DNA from: Prevotella melaninogenica
Lineage (GTDB): Bacteria; Bacteroidota; Bacteroidia; Bacteroidales; Bacteroidaceae
Length of the DNA stretch: 64,000 nt
Assembly: GCF_013267595.1 (NCBI RefSeq)
Contig: NZ_CP054011.1
Span: 1,192,147-1,256,146, forward strand
Direction of reading: 5' to 3'
Part shown: positions 8,871 through 17,976 of the stretch, one piece after another
How positions within the stretch are numbered: position 1 is the first letter of the stretch
How the letters are laid out: the number at the start of each line of letters is the position of its first letter
Program-made: the position numbers and the translations under genes
The notes under the pieces: model-generated
Told to the model about the DNA's origin: nothing
Database searches by the model: none
What the model saw: only the letters and a program-made list of their open reading frames with translations

Positions 8871-10418
8871 TTAGTCAATATCAATCTTCTTCAACAGAGC
8901 AGTGATAGATACGCGATCTTCAATAATCTCACGCAGCTTCTCAACTGGTACACGCTCCTGCTTCATAGAGTCACGATAACGCAATGTAACTGTGTTGTCT
9001 GTCAAAGTATCGCCATCTACTGTCACACAGAAAGGAGTACCAATAGCATCCTGACGACGGTAACGCTTACCAATAGAATCCTTAGCCTCCATGTGTGTAT
9101 TGAAATGGAACTTCAGACTATTCACAATCTCCTGCGCCTTCTCTGGCAGACCATCCTTGTTAACCAAAGGAAGAACTGCACACTTAACAGGTGCCAATGG
9201 CTCTGGCAACTTCAAGACAACACGACTTGAACCGTTCTCCAATGCCTCCTCTGTATAGCTGTGACACATAACAGAAAGGAACATACGGTCAACACCGATA
9301 GATGTTTCTACTACGTATGGAGTGTAGTTCTCATTGCGTTCTGGGTCGAAGTACTTTACCTGACGGCCAGAGTACTTCTCATGCTGAGAAAGGTCAAAGT
9401 TAGTACGTGAGTGAATACCCTCAACCTCCTTGAAACCGAATGGCATATGGAACTCAATATCTGTTGCTGCATTAGCATAGTGAGCCAACTTCTCGTGATC
9501 GTGGAAACGATAGTTTTCATCACCCATACCAAGACCCTCATGCCATGCCAAACGATGCTTCTTCCAGTATTCAAACCACTTCATCTCGGTTCCTGGCTGG
9601 CAGAAGAACTGCATCTCCATCTGTTCAAACTCACGCATACGGAAGACAAACTGACGTGCAACAATCTCGTTACGGAAGGCCTTACCAATCTGACAGATAC
9701 CGAAAGGCAACTTCATACGACCAGTCTTCTGTACGTTGAGGAAGTTTACGAAGATACCCTGTGCTGTCTCTGGACGCAGATAAATCTTGTTAGTAGCATC
9801 GGCAGACGCACCCATCTCAGTAGAGAACATAAGATTGAACTGACGAACGTCTGTCCAGTTAGTTGTACCACTGATTGGGTCTACTATACCCTCGTCAAGA
9901 ATAATCTGCTTCAAAGCCTCCAAGTCTGGTCCTTGCATAGCTTCGGTATAGCGTGCATGAAGATCGTCACGCTTCTTCTGATTTTCAAGAACGCGTGGGT
10001 TAGTCTCACGGAACTTAGCCTCATCGAAAGACTCGCCGAACTTCTTAGCAGCCTTAGCTACTTCCTTCTCTATCTTCTCCTCATATTTACCAATCTGATC
10101 CTCGATAAGGTTATCAGCACGATAACGCTTCTTTGAATCGCGGTTGTCAATCAATGGGTCGTTGAAAGCATCAACGTGGCCACTTGCTTTCCATACTGTA
10201 GGGTGCATAAAGATAGAGGCATCGATACCAACAATATTGCTATGCAGCAATACCATTGACTGCCACCAATACTGCTTGATATTGTTTTTCAGCTCAACAC
10301 CATTCTGACCGTAGTCATAAACAGCTGCTAAACCATCATAAATATCACTACTTGGGAAGACGAAACCATACTCTTTACAGTGGCTTACAATCTTCTTGAA
10401 AACATCCTCTTGTGCCAT
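8871..10418 (-). CDS. glyS: Glycyl-tRNA synthetase, single-chain dimeric type
   Basis: Class II enzyme that charges tRNA-Gly. The 515-residue protein is the alpha2 type used by Bacteroidota, not the alpha/beta bacterial type. Motifs: N-terminal YGFVFPSSDIYDGLAAVYDYG, motif-2 area GICQIGKAFRNEI followed by RMREFEQMEMQFF, DLSQHEKYSGRQVKYF, motif 3 ETSIGVDRMFLS, and a C-terminal anticodon-binding domain ending in LREIIEDRVSITALLKKI. The insertion with KKRYRADNLIEDQIGKYEE fits this subtype. It has its own promoter box and is divergent from parC. Confidence 0.97.
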   Translation of the reverse strand: MAQEDVFKKIVSHCKEYGFVFPSSDIYDGLAAVYDYGQNGVELKNNIKQYWWQSMVLLHSNIVGIDASIFMHPTVWKASGHVDAFNDPLIDNRDSKKRYRADNLIEDQIGKYEEKIEKEVAKAAKKFGESFDEAKFRETNPRVLENQKKRDDLHARYTEAMQGPDLEALKQIILDEGIVDPISGTTNWTDVRQFNLMFSTEMGASADATNKIYLRPETAQGIFVNFLNVQKTGRMKLPFGICQIGKAFRNEIVARQFVFRMREFEQMEMQFFCQPGTEMKWFEYWKKHRLAWHEGLGMGDENYRFHDHEKLAHYANAATDIEFHMPFGFKEVEGIHSRTNFDLSQHEKYSGRQVKYFDPERNENYTPYVVETSIGVDRMFLSVMCHSYTEEALENGSSRVVLKLPEPLAPVKCAVLPLVNKDGLPEKAQEIVNSLKFHFNTHMEAKDSIGKRYRRQDAIGTPFCVTVDGDTLTDNTVTLRYRDSMKQERVPVEKLREIIEDRVSITALLKKIDID

Positions 10419-10448
10419 AATTATCTATTTATACCTTAATTTTTACCG

Positions 10449-10456
10449 CAAAGTTA
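10449..10456 (-). promoter_or_regulatory. -7 promoter box of glyS (TAACTTTG)
   Basis: TAACTTTGC on the minus strand, 31 bases upstream of the ATG, matches TAnnTTTG. Confidence 0.65.
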
Positions 10457-10637
10457 CGCTTTTTTAGCCGAATAAGAACAGGTTTATCACGAAACTTTAT
10501 CCTAAATCGATTATTCATGAGTCTGTCCTTTGATTTACTTGAGGTTATGCTATCTCGTAAATAACACCTCACGATATAGTAATGTGCCGACAACCACGAA
10601 CTTTTCTTACATTTCCAACAGACTTATTAATGCCCAA

Positions 10638-10703
10638 CACGAATGGTGTTAAGCCTCCGCACCATGCGTGCTAACGCCCCACACCAATGGTGCGGAGGCT
10701 CAG
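10638..10703. repeat. 22-bp-phased CAC-N5-GTG array, locus A
   Basis: Three palindromic cores begin at 10638, 10660 and 10682: CACGAATGGTG, CACCATGCGTG and CACCAATGGTG. Each is 11 bases long and is separated by 11-base spacers (TTAAGCCTCCG, CTAACGCCCCA, CGGAGGCTCAG). The period is exactly 22. It lies in the glyS-parC gap, which is otherwise empty of genes apart from the two promoters. The same layout recurs at 26903, 41689 and 55352. Confidence 0.8.
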
Positions 10704-10834
10704 TTCAATCATTGAGAGAGCTTATCTATTCAGATGATAACAACCCATTTGGATTGAAAAAAGGGCTATGATGCGAGAGGAACAAGAACAGACTACAAAC
10801 AGAAAACCAAATCCAACACTTGAATAAGTTATAA

Positions 10835-10866
10835 TTTGCCTATTTACTTTTTTTTTCGTACATTTG
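10835..10866 (+). promoter_or_regulatory. parC promoter (TTTG-N20-TACATTTG)
   Basis: TTTG at 10835-10838, a 20-base gap and TACATTTG at 10859-10866 make a full-consensus Bacteroidota promoter 46 bases before the parC ATG. Confidence 0.8.
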
Positions 10867-10911
10867 CAGTCTTATGAAGCTTGCTTCTTTAAGTGATAAA
10901 ACAAGAACTAT

Positions 10912-13638
10912 ATGGATGACGAAATAAAAGACTTGGATGGACAGACTCCTGAGGAAGAGACTCAGGAACAGGATTCCCATTCCGATTATAAACCTGCCGA
11001 TAGGTTTGATGCCTCTGCCGTACATCATCTCTCTGGCATGTACAAAAACTGGTTCTTAGATTACGCCAGCTACGTAATCTTGGAACGTGCCGTACCTCAT
11101 ATCGAGGACGGCTTGAAGCCTGTACAACGCCGTATTCTCCATTCTATGAAACGAATGGATGATGGACGATACAATAAGGTTGCAAACATCGTAGGTCATA
11201 CGATGCAATTTCACCCACATGGTGATGCCTCTATTGGTGACGCCTTGGTGCAGTTAGGACAGAAAGACCTACTCATCGACATGCAGGGTAACTGGGGAAA
11301 CATTCTCACTGGCGACCGTGCTGCTGCGCCACGATACATTGAGGCGCGCCTATCAAAGTTTGCCTTAGAGACTGTATTCAATCCTAAGACAACAGAATGG
11401 CAACTTTCTTATGACGGCAGAAACAAAGAGCCGATTACGCTCCCTGTAAAGTTCCCACTGCTTTTGGCACAGGGTGCTGAAGGTATCGCTGTAGGCTTGT
11501 CATCCAAGATTCTTCCACATAACCTCAACGATATCTGTGATGCAGCTATCAGCTATCTGCGTGGTGAGGAGTTTAACCTCTATCCGGACTTCCCAACAGG
11601 CGGTAGCATTGATGTATCGAAGTATAATGATGGTCAGCGTGGTGGCGTTCTGAAGGTGCGTGCAAAGGTAGAGAAGCTCGATAATAAAACCCTCGTCATC
11701 CGTGAGGTTCCTTTTACAAAGACCGCTAACACGCTTCAAGAGTCTATTACGAAGGCTGTTGAGAAAGGCAAACTAAAGATTCGAAGAGTAGAGGACATGA
11801 CAGCTTCGGAGGTGGAGATTCAACTTCATCTTACACCGGGTACGTCAAGTGACAAGACTATTGATGCCCTCTATGCTTTCACTGATTGCGAGATAAACAT
11901 TTCGCCCAACTGCTGTGTCATCCGAGACAACAAACCAGAGTTCTTGACGATATCAGATGTATTGCGCAATTCTGCCGAACATACGAAGGCTTTATTGAAG
12001 TTAGAGTTAGAGATTCGCAAGCATGAATTAGAGGAACAGTTGTTCTACAACTCGCTTGAACGTATCTTCATCGAGGACCGTATCTATAAGGAGCGTAAGT
12101 TCGAGACGGCTAAGGATATTGATGAAGTCGTTGCTTTCGTCGACTCCAAACTCGAACCTTATAAGAAGACCTTTATCCGTGAGGTGACACGTGACGACAT
12201 CATCCGCCTTTTGGAAATCAAGATGCAACGTATTTTGAAGTTCAATAAGGATAAGGCTGACGAATTGATTCAGAAGATTAAGGCAGAGATTGCCGAGATT
12301 GACAAGGACCTTAACGAGATGGTTCGCGTCACTATCGAATGGTTCACACACCTGAAAGAGAAATACGGAGGCGACCATCCACGTCGTACAGAGATTAAGA
12401 GCTTCGATACGATTGTTGCTGCTAAGGTGGTAGATGCCAACGAGAAATTATATATTGACCGTCAGGAAGGTTTCATTGGTACAGGTCTTAAGAAGGCAGA
12501 GTTCGTTCAGAACTGCTCTGACCTCGATGATGTGATTATCTTCTACCGTGATGGTAAGTATAAGGTTATCCGAATTGCCGACAAGGTGTTTGTGGGTAAG
12601 GGCGTACTTCACGTACAGGTGTTTAAGAAGAACGACAAGCGTACGATTTATAACGTTGTTTATCGTGACGGAAAGACGGGACCTTACTATATCAAACGCT
12701 TCAATGTGACTTCTATCACACGCGATAAGGAATATGACGTAACTCTCGGTACGCCTGGTTCAAAGATTAACTACTTCACAGCCAACCCTAATGGCGAGGC
12801 TGAGTTGATAAAGATTACACTCGATCCGAATCCAGATAAGAAGAAGCAAAACATCTTCATGGAGCGTGACTTTGCAAGTATTCTTATCAAGGGTCGCGCT
12901 GCAAAGGGTAATCTGCTGACCAAAGAGAGTATTCACCGCATCTCACTCAAGAGCCACGGACACTCTACATTGGGTGGACGAAAGGTGTGGTTCGACCCAG
13001 ATGTCAACCGTATCAACTACGAAGACCATGGTCGTTACCTTGGAGAGTTCTCTGATCAAGACAGCATCCTTGTGATACTTAAGAACGGAGAGTTCTATAT
13101 CACCAACTTCGATTCATCCAACCATTACGAAGATAACATTCTCCGTATAGAGAAGTTTGATGCTGATAAGCCTTGGACAGCTGTCATCTTCGATGCCGAC
13201 AATCAAGGTTATCCTTACTTGAAGCGATTCCAGATGGAAGCAAGTAAGCGTCATCAGAACTTTATTGGTGATAATCCTAATTCGCAGATGGTACTGCTGA
13301 CTGATGTTGCCTTCCCTCGCATACAGATTACTTATGGTGGTGCTGATGCGGCACGTGGCACTGAGGAGATTGATGCAGAGCAGTTTGTTGGTGTGAAGGG
13401 ATTCAAGGCAAAGGGTAAACGATTGACAACTTGGACAGTTGACAAGATTGAAGAGTTAGAGCCAACACGCTTCCCTGAAGAGGAGAAAGGAGATGACGAG
13501 AGCAATGAAGATGATGTACAAGATGAGAACTCTGCAGCTGTAGAAAAGGAAGAGAACCTTGATCCGGATGCAGGTAAGTCTCAACAGCAGGTCATCGATG
13601 AGATTACTGGTCAGCTAAACCTCTTCGACAATGAATAA
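10912..13638 (+). CDS. parC: DNA topoisomerase IV subunit A (ParC)
   Basis: Breakage-reunion subunit of topoisomerase IV, which unlinks daughter chromosomes. Length 908. The catalytic domain shows YASYVILERAVPHIEDGLKP, the quinolone-region helix FHPHGDASIGDALVQLG and the active-site segment AAPRYIEARLS with the DNA-linking tyrosine. It then passes to a coiled-coil tower and a beta-pinwheel C-terminal region. The tail (about 865-908) is highly acidic. The position of the GyrA Ser83 equivalent is alanine, which I believe is ordinary in this phylum. The gene stands alone, with no parE beside it. I prefer ParC to GyrA because of the HGDASIGDALV motif and the C-terminal type. Confidence 0.9.
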   Translation: MDDEIKDLDGQTPEEETQEQDSHSDYKPADRFDASAVHHLSGMYKNWFLDYASYVILERAVPHIEDGLKPVQRRILHSMKRMDDGRYNKVANIVGHTMQFHPHGDASIGDALVQLGQKDLLIDMQGNWGNILTGDRAAAPRYIEARLSKFALETVFNPKTTEWQLSYDGRNKEPITLPVKFPLLLAQGAEGIAVGLSSKILPHNLNDICDAAISYLRGEEFNLYPDFPTGGSIDVSKYNDGQRGGVLKVRAKVEKLDNKTLVIREVPFTKTANTLQESITKAVEKGKLKIRRVEDMTASEVEIQLHLTPGTSSDKTIDALYAFTDCEINISPNCCVIRDNKPEFLTISDVLRNSAEHTKALLKLELEIRKHELEEQLFYNSLERIFIEDRIYKERKFETAKDIDEVVAFVDSKLEPYKKTFIREVTRDDIIRLLEIKMQRILKFNKDKADELIQKIKAEIAEIDKDLNEMVRVTIEWFTHLKEKYGGDHPRRTEIKSFDTIVAAKVVDANEKLYIDRQEGFIGTGLKKAEFVQNCSDLDDVIIFYRDGKYKVIRIADKVFVGKGVLHVQVFKKNDKRTIYNVVYRDGKTGPYYIKRFNVTSITRDKEYDVTLGTPGSKINYFTANPNGEAELIKITLDPNPDKKKQNIFMERDFASILIKGRAAKGNLLTKESIHRISLKSHGHSTLGGRKVWFDPDVNRINYEDHGRYLGEFSDQDSILVILKNGEFYITNFDSSNHYEDNILRIEKFDADKPWTAVIFDADNQGYPYLKRFQMEASKRHQNFIGDNPNSQMVLLTDVAFPRIQITYGGADAARGTEEIDAEQFVGVKGFKAKGKRLTTWTVDKIEELEPTRFPEEEKGDDESNEDDVQDENSAAVEKEENLDPDAGKSQQQVIDEITGQLNLFDNE

Positions 13639-13666
13639 ACAACACGATAAATAACGAATTGAAAAA

Positions 13667-13691
13667 GGGGACATACCGCCCGTATGTCCCC
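13667..13691 (+). terminator. parC terminator
   Basis: GGGGACATAC (13667-13676) and GTATGTCCCC (13682-13691) form a perfect 10-bp stem 29 bases after the stop. Confidence 0.85.
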
Positions 13692-13794
13692 TCCTTCAAA
13701 GACTATTTATAAACGCTTGGGACCTTATCACCCAAAGGTTAACACCAAACATCTATTTGACTTACACTTTTATTGATACTTTTCCATTACGCCT

Positions 13795-14631
13795 ATGAAC
13801 ATAAAAAAATCCTTATTTCGCTGTTTCTCCCTTTCAGCAATAATTCTTTTCGCTTTATCATCACCTACACTTGCACAGGATACACTGCGTAGTAACAAGG
13901 TGATTACCAATATACAGATGTTGGGAATAGGTGCTGTAAACACTCTTGACACCTACCTTTCGCCCGAAGAATATACAGGGACAGAGTTTCGTTATATCTC
14001 TCATTCTGTGCGTGAGAACGGAACCAAGCTATCAAGAGAACTCATTCACCAAGCACAGATACTATCAGTACATAATAGAAAGGAGAATAACAATGAATTA
14101 GGTGCCTTCTACAACTTCCAATACAACTGGCAATATGCCTTAGGACAATGGAACGTTGGAGAGGGAGAACTACGCTTAAAGGCAGGTGGAGGAATTGATA
14201 CACGACTCGGATTCCTCTACAATATGCGTAATTCTAACAACCCTGCACAGGCTTACGCACAGCTAAATATTTCACCGAATACCGTTGCTGCTTATCGCTT
14301 CCGCCTTCGAAACATTCCTTTCCAATTACGTTATGAGGTACAAGCTCCACTTCTCGGACTAACATTCTCACCTAATTACGGACAGAGTTATTACGAGATT
14401 TTTACCCGCGACAACTACGATCATAACCTTGTTGTCACAACACCTGTGTCAGCCCCATCACTCCGCCAGATGCTAACTCTCGACTTTACGCTTCGCCATA
14501 CGACATTCCGCGTTGGCTACCTTGGCGATTATCAGCAAGCAAAAGTGAACCAATTGCGCCAGCATGTATGGAGTAATCTCTTCGTATTCGGTATTGTTCG
14601 TAAATTCTCAATCAACAAGTTCATCCCATGA
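13795..14631 (+). CDS. DUF3316-like secreted protein
   Basis: A 278-residue protein with a signal peptide ending ...LSSPTLAQ. The rest alternates short hydrophobic and aromatic strands (YNFQYNWQYALGQW, RLRNIPFQLRYEVQAPLLGL, FTLRHTTFRVGYLGDY), as in an outer-membrane beta-barrel. It looks like the Bacteroidota DUF3316 family, whose function is unknown; I recognise it by general resemblance only. Its stop overlaps the start of the S41 protease gene by ATGA (14628-14631), so the two are translationally coupled. Confidence 0.8.
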   Translation: MNIKKSLFRCFSLSAIILFALSSPTLAQDTLRSNKVITNIQMLGIGAVNTLDTYLSPEEYTGTEFRYISHSVRENGTKLSRELIHQAQILSVHNRKENNNELGAFYNFQYNWQYALGQWNVGEGELRLKAGGGIDTRLGFLYNMRNSNNPAQAYAQLNISPNTVAAYRFRLRNIPFQLRYEVQAPLLGLTFSPNYGQSYYEIFTRDNYDHNLVVTTPVSAPSLRQMLTLDFTLRHTTFRVGYLGDYQQAKVNQLRQHVWSNLFVFGIVRKFSINKFIP

Positions 14632-15665
14632 GAAAACTATATCATTTCCTCCTTAACTTACTGATTCCAGCACTGACCCTACTCAGTACTGTGACAAGTT
14701 GCGTCACCAACGATCAGCAATCAGATAGTCCTCAAGGCAACTTTGAAGCTTTGTGGCGAATTATCGATGAGCATTACTGTTTCTTCTCACAGAAAGGGAT
14801 AGACTGGCAAGAGGTACACAGCCGTTATGCACGCCAGTTTGACAACTCTATGACAGCCAAACAACAGTTCGAAGTAATGACTAATATGCTCTCAGAACTA
14901 AAGGACGGACACGTCAATTTATATACCTCTTTCAACGTAGGTCGCTATTGGTCATGGCATGAAGATTATCCAAAGAACTACTCTGATTCACTTCAACGTC
15001 TTTATCTTAAGACTGATTACCTCATTGCAAGCGGCTTAGACTATACTGTCCTTGATGATAACATCGGCTATATACGCTGTGAAACCTTCCAAAATGTGAT
15101 TGGCGCTGGTAACCTTGACGATATATTCATTCATCTTCAACCTTGTAACGGACTGATTATCGATGTGCGTAACAATGGTGGTGGTAATCTTACAAACGCC
15201 GAAGCATTTGCTGCACGTTTCACAAACGAGGAACGACTCGTTGGCTACATACAGCATAAAACGGGAAAAGGTCATAACGATTTCTCTGCATTACAACCTG
15301 AATATCTCAAGCCTGGAAAGGGTATCCGATGGCAAAAGCCAGTTATCGTACTGACCAATCGTAGCGTTTTCTCTGCTGCCAACGAGTTTGTAAAGTATAT
15401 GAAGTGTTGCCCAAATGTTACCATTGTGGGCGACCGTACGGGTGGCGGTGCTGGCCTACCCTTCTCTTCCGAGCTTCCTAATGGATGGTCAGTCCGCTTC
15501 TCGGCTTGTCCAATGTACGACCGTGACAAACAAATGACGGAGTTCGGTATTGACCCAGACTATAAAGTTTCCCTCACTTCCGACGACTTCGCACGAGGCA
15601 AGGACTCTATTATAGAGTTTGCAAGGAAGATGATAAAGACCTTTCCCAAGCCCCAATCCCTCTAA
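14628..15665 (+). CDS. S41-family (C-terminal processing) peptidase lipoprotein
   Basis: Serine protease of the Ctp/tricorn-core type, 345 residues, probably cell-envelope anchored: the signal peptide ends in a lipobox-like VTSC (Cys about 25). An N-terminal helical region (LWRIIDEHYCFF) is followed by the catalytic domain with GLIIDVRNNGGG and VLTNRSVFSAANEFVKYMK, where the serine of SVFSAANE is the likely nucleophile, then VGDRTGGGAGLPFS. No clear PDZ domain is visible. It is coupled to the upstream DUF3316-like gene, and its stop lies within a terminator hairpin. Confidence 0.9.
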   Translation: MRKLYHFLLNLLIPALTLLSTVTSCVTNDQQSDSPQGNFEALWRIIDEHYCFFSQKGIDWQEVHSRYARQFDNSMTAKQQFEVMTNMLSELKDGHVNLYTSFNVGRYWSWHEDYPKNYSDSLQRLYLKTDYLIASGLDYTVLDDNIGYIRCETFQNVIGAGNLDDIFIHLQPCNGLIIDVRNNGGGNLTNAEAFAARFTNEERLVGYIQHKTGKGHNDFSALQPEYLKPGKGIRWQKPVIVLTNRSVFSAANEFVKYMKCCPNVTIVGDRTGGGAGLPFSSELPNGWSVRFSACPMYDRDKQMTEFGIDPDYKVSLTSDDFARGKDSIIEFARKMIKTFPKPQSL

Positions 15666-15680
15666 AAGGAGGGACTGGGA
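15652..15680 (+). terminator. Terminator overlapping the S41 peptidase stop codon
   Basis: CCCCAATCCCTC (15652-15663) pairs with GAGGGACTGGG (15670-15680). The stem begins in the last codons of the peptidase gene. Confidence 0.6.
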
Positions 15681-15702
15681 AGTTCTGAAGAAACTCTAAG
15701 TT

Positions 15703-16200
15703 TTATATTTTACCTTGTTTAATCTCGTCAAATAACAGTTTATTACCAACCTTGATGACCTTTACTTTATTGGTACATTTTAAACCCATATCCAAGAAGG
15801 TGTACTGATACCAGTTGTTACCAAGGCTCACAACACGCAGAACCTTATGTGCATTAGACGGTCCATCTTGAGCACCAGAACGGAACACCCATCCTGCATA
15901 AGCATCTGGTTGTGCATCATATTCATAATCATACGTAGCCTTCAACAACTTCAGTAACTTCTTCGTACAGTGCCTCTTCAGGTATGCAGTATTATCAAAG
16001 CCTTTTGTGTTATACATAGACGTAATAAGTGAGATAGCTGCACGCTCATCCTTACTCAAAGCATTCTTGGTAGGAGTAACCTTAACGGAGACTGTATTCT
16101 GACTCATCATTACGCCAGTCCCACCAGCACCATTGTAAACTACAGAAGCAGATGCATACAAAGCTCCCATACATAAAACAGTTAATAATGTCTTTCTCAT
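15703..16200 (-). CDS. DUF3828-like secreted protein
   Basis: 165 residues from ATG 16200 (MRKTLLTVLCMGALYASASV); the frame is open two codons further to a TTG, which I reject. After the signal peptide there is an alpha/beta domain with ERAAISLITSMYNTKGF, an LKRHCTKKLLKLLKATYDYEYD helix, and a final strand pair KVIKVGNKLLFDEIKQGKI. This resembles DUF3828, a small periplasmic NTF2-like family of unknown role. It stands alone and converges with the S41 peptidase gene. Confidence 0.75.
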   Translation of the reverse strand: MRKTLLTVLCMGALYASASVVYNGAGGTGVMMSQNTVSVKVTPTKNALSKDERAAISLITSMYNTKGFDNTAYLKRHCTKKLLKLLKATYDYEYDAQPDAYAGWVFRSGAQDGPSNAHKVLRVVSLGNNWYQYTFLDMGLKCTNKVKVIKVGNKLLFDEIKQGKI

Positions 16201-16343
16201 TGTCAATCGTTAGTTAGTTAAAGAAATAATATTGTTAAATACATAGTCGGTTATTTGCAAAACCAGACCTTTCATGCTCATAAGGAATCGTGATAACATT
16301 AGAACTCAAGGAGATATTTTACTCAGCAACCAAACCTTCTTCG

Positions 16344-16351
16344 CAAAGATA
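16344..16351 (-). promoter_or_regulatory. -7 promoter box of the DUF3828-like gene (TATCTTTG)
   Basis: TATCTTTGCG on the minus strand with TTTG 22 bases upstream (16374-16377). It implies a leader of about 135 nt before the ATG at 16200. Confidence 0.5.
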
Positions 16352-16450
16352 TATATTTAATTTCACTCATAAACAAATAGTATAAGATTATTTACTAACA
16401 AAAATCATATAGGCAGAAAAGGTGTATAAGAGAAAAGAAATTCCCAAACA

Positions 16451-16482
16451 TTTGGCTATATCCAAAACATTGCGTATCTTTG
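16451..16482 (+). promoter_or_regulatory. tRNA-Leu promoter (TTTG-N20-TATCTTTG)
   Basis: TTTG at 16451-16454 and TATCTTTG at 16475-16482 with exactly 20 bases between; the tRNA begins 11 bases after the -7 box. Confidence 0.85.
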
Positions 16483-16492
16483 CAGTCGTTAT

Positions 16493-16574
16493 GCGCCTGT
16501 GGCGGAATTGGTAGACGCGCTAGACTTAGGATCTAGTAACTTACGTTGTGCAGGTTCGAGTCCTGTTAGGCGCA
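16493..16574 (+). tRNA. tRNA-Leu (anticodon UAG)
   Basis: Acceptor arms GCGCCTG (16493-16499) and TAGGCGC (16567-16573) pair with one G-T, discriminator A at 16574. The anticodon arm CTAGA-CTTAGGA-TCTAG gives anticodon TAG. A long variable arm and the GGTTCGAGTCC T arm are present. CCA is not encoded. A strong promoter and terminator frame it as a single-tRNA unit. Confidence 0.96.
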
Positions 16575-16581
16575 CTGAAAT

Positions 16582-16618
16582 AAGAACCGGATAATTAGTA
16601 ATCAATTATCCGGTTCTT
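16582..16618 (+). terminator. tRNA-Leu terminator
   Basis: AAGAACCGGATAATT (16582-16596) and its perfect 15-base complement at 16604-16618, followed by T-rich sequence. Confidence 0.9.
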
Positions 16619-16646
16619 TCTTTTATAAAATCTTATTCAATACGAG

Positions 16647-17084
16647 ATGGTATATAAACAAAGCCTTCTGGAGTGGATAGACAGTTTTCAGACAGCTGAT
16701 GTTCACACTACCGACCGCCACATTACAGACTTCTCAAAACAGGAGATATACAAAAAAGAATGGATAAAGAAGGGCTTTCTTATAGCTGAAAGCTGTATTG
16801 AATATATCAGGAGTACAGACTATCGCATATTCGTTTACATTGGTTTTGCCCTGAAAAACAGACGTAAACCTTTTATTCCAGACACATTAAGTTTAGGAAC
16901 AATGGACAAATGGACGCCTCCTTTCATCATCCTTTCCAAGACGAGAATGGAAAATGAAGAAAGCTATACTACCTCCAACATACTCAGCAAAATCCTACAA
17001 AGAAAAGTATTCTATTGGCAATATAAAGATAAAGGACTATATCTTTCAAATGTCTATATTGCTATAGAAAAGCCAAAAGCATAA
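16647..17084 (+). CDS. Unrecognised 145-residue protein
   Basis: I do not recognise this protein. It begins MVYKQSLLEWIDSFQ, has no signal peptide or membrane segment, is basic and aromatic-rich, and ends in an alternating hydrophobic YLSNVYIAIEKPKA strand. The gene is AT-richer than its neighbours. It follows the tRNA-Leu terminator by 28 bases and I see no strong promoter. Coding is supported only by length and the absence of a better alternative frame. Its place next to a tRNA gene could point to acquired DNA, but there is no integrase and no att repeat that I can see. Confidence 0.55.
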   Translation: MVYKQSLLEWIDSFQTADVHTTDRHITDFSKQEIYKKEWIKKGFLIAESCIEYIRSTDYRIFVYIGFALKNRRKPFIPDTLSLGTMDKWTPPFIILSKTRMENEESYTTSNILSKILQRKVFYWQYKDKGLYLSNVYIAIEKPKA

Positions 17085-17144
17085 AAACTTACCCCTCTAT
17101 GGGTAAGAAAAACCACCACCGTAGTTTATCTTAAACTAAACAGA

Positions 17145-17214
17145 CAGGCCCTAAAAGCCCATCCGTTGACCTTAGCCAAGAGGCTATAGCCTAACACGGA
17201 GCTTTTAGGACCTG
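17145..17214. terminator. Bidirectional hairpin between converging genes
   Basis: The left arm ACAGGCCCTAAAAGC (from about 17145) and right arm GCTTTTAGGACCTGC (to about 17215) pair with one mismatch. A second small stem GGCTATAGCC-like lies in the loop. It lies between the converging 145-aa gene and the small OMP gene. Confidence 0.7.
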
Positions 17215-17224
17215 CCTTATATCT

Positions 17225-17713
17225 TTAGAACTTACAAGCTACACCTACACCAAGTACCAATTGGTTGTAGTTGCTGATAATCTGATACTTCAACTCGGCG
17301 TTTACGCTCAAGTCCTTAGTAAGTTCATACTCAGCACCACCACCGAGGTTAACAGCAAGACGACCATCTGAACCCTCAACTACAGGGAGACCAGGAAACT
17401 CATACTTATAAGACCAGTTTGTATAACCAAGACCTGCAAGTGGATATACCTTAACCTTGTTTGCTACATCAAAGAGGTAGTGAACATTTGCATTGATATC
17501 CCACATTGAGATACCCTTATTCTTGAGGAAGTAGTCAAAAGAACCCTCACCTCTAATCTGGTCTGTGAAGTAGTACTGACCCTTAACACCAACACCGATG
17601 CTGTTTGTCTCAGAACCAAATACGAGCTGTGCACCAAGTGCCTTATCACCTGCCTGCGCTGAAGCTGAAAGACTCATAACTGCAGCACATACTAAAAGTA
17701 AAAGTTTTTTCAT
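17225..17713 (-). CDS. Small outer membrane beta-barrel protein
   Basis: 162 residues: a signal peptide (MKKLLLLVCAAVMSLSASAQA) and then an eight-strand-type barrel (GAQLVFGS, IGVGVKGQYYF, WDINANVHYLF, KVYPLAGLGYTNW, AVNLGGGAEYEL, VNAELKYQII) ending in LVLGVGVACKF. A terminal aromatic residue is typical of outer-membrane proteins. The specific function is unknown. The best promoter lies far upstream (17977-18007), implying a leader of about 255 nt. Confidence 0.88.
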   Translation of the reverse strand: MKKLLLLVCAAVMSLSASAQAGDKALGAQLVFGSETNSIGVGVKGQYYFTDQIRGEGSFDYFLKNKGISMWDINANVHYLFDVANKVKVYPLAGLGYTNWSYKYEFPGLPVVEGSDGRLAVNLGGGAEYELTKDLSVNAELKYQIISNYNQLVLGVGVACKF

Positions 17714-17976
17714 TTCTAATAATTGTTATGTTAAAAAAATAAGTTTATTTAGATTGAGGACATCTTACAAAAAGAATGGTTATAAAAACCTATCAGCTTA
17801 TTATTTCTGATTAACAGAATAACTAAAATCGAAAAAATGTCCTTATATAAAACGAATCTTAGAGTATTATCCCTAATAGTCTTAAGTTTCTTATTATATC
17901 CGCGATAAACAAATTCTAACCTTATACACACTCTATTCCAATCGTATGTATAGAGGAAGTATTATATTACCGAGTG
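17714..17976 (-). other. Probable long 5' leader of the small OMP gene
   Basis: No gene is visible here. If the promoter at 17977-18007 is real, this stretch is transcribed as a ~255-nt AT-rich leader. I could not assign it to a known riboswitch. Confidence 0.35.

Noticed and set aside
9411..10136. 241-codon plus-strand frame
   Set aside because: It lies entirely antisense to glyS, which is well conserved over this stretch.
16647..17084. Integrated element at tRNA-Leu
   Set aside because: No integrase and no repeat of the tRNA 3' end could be found downstream; only the unusual composition hints at transfer.
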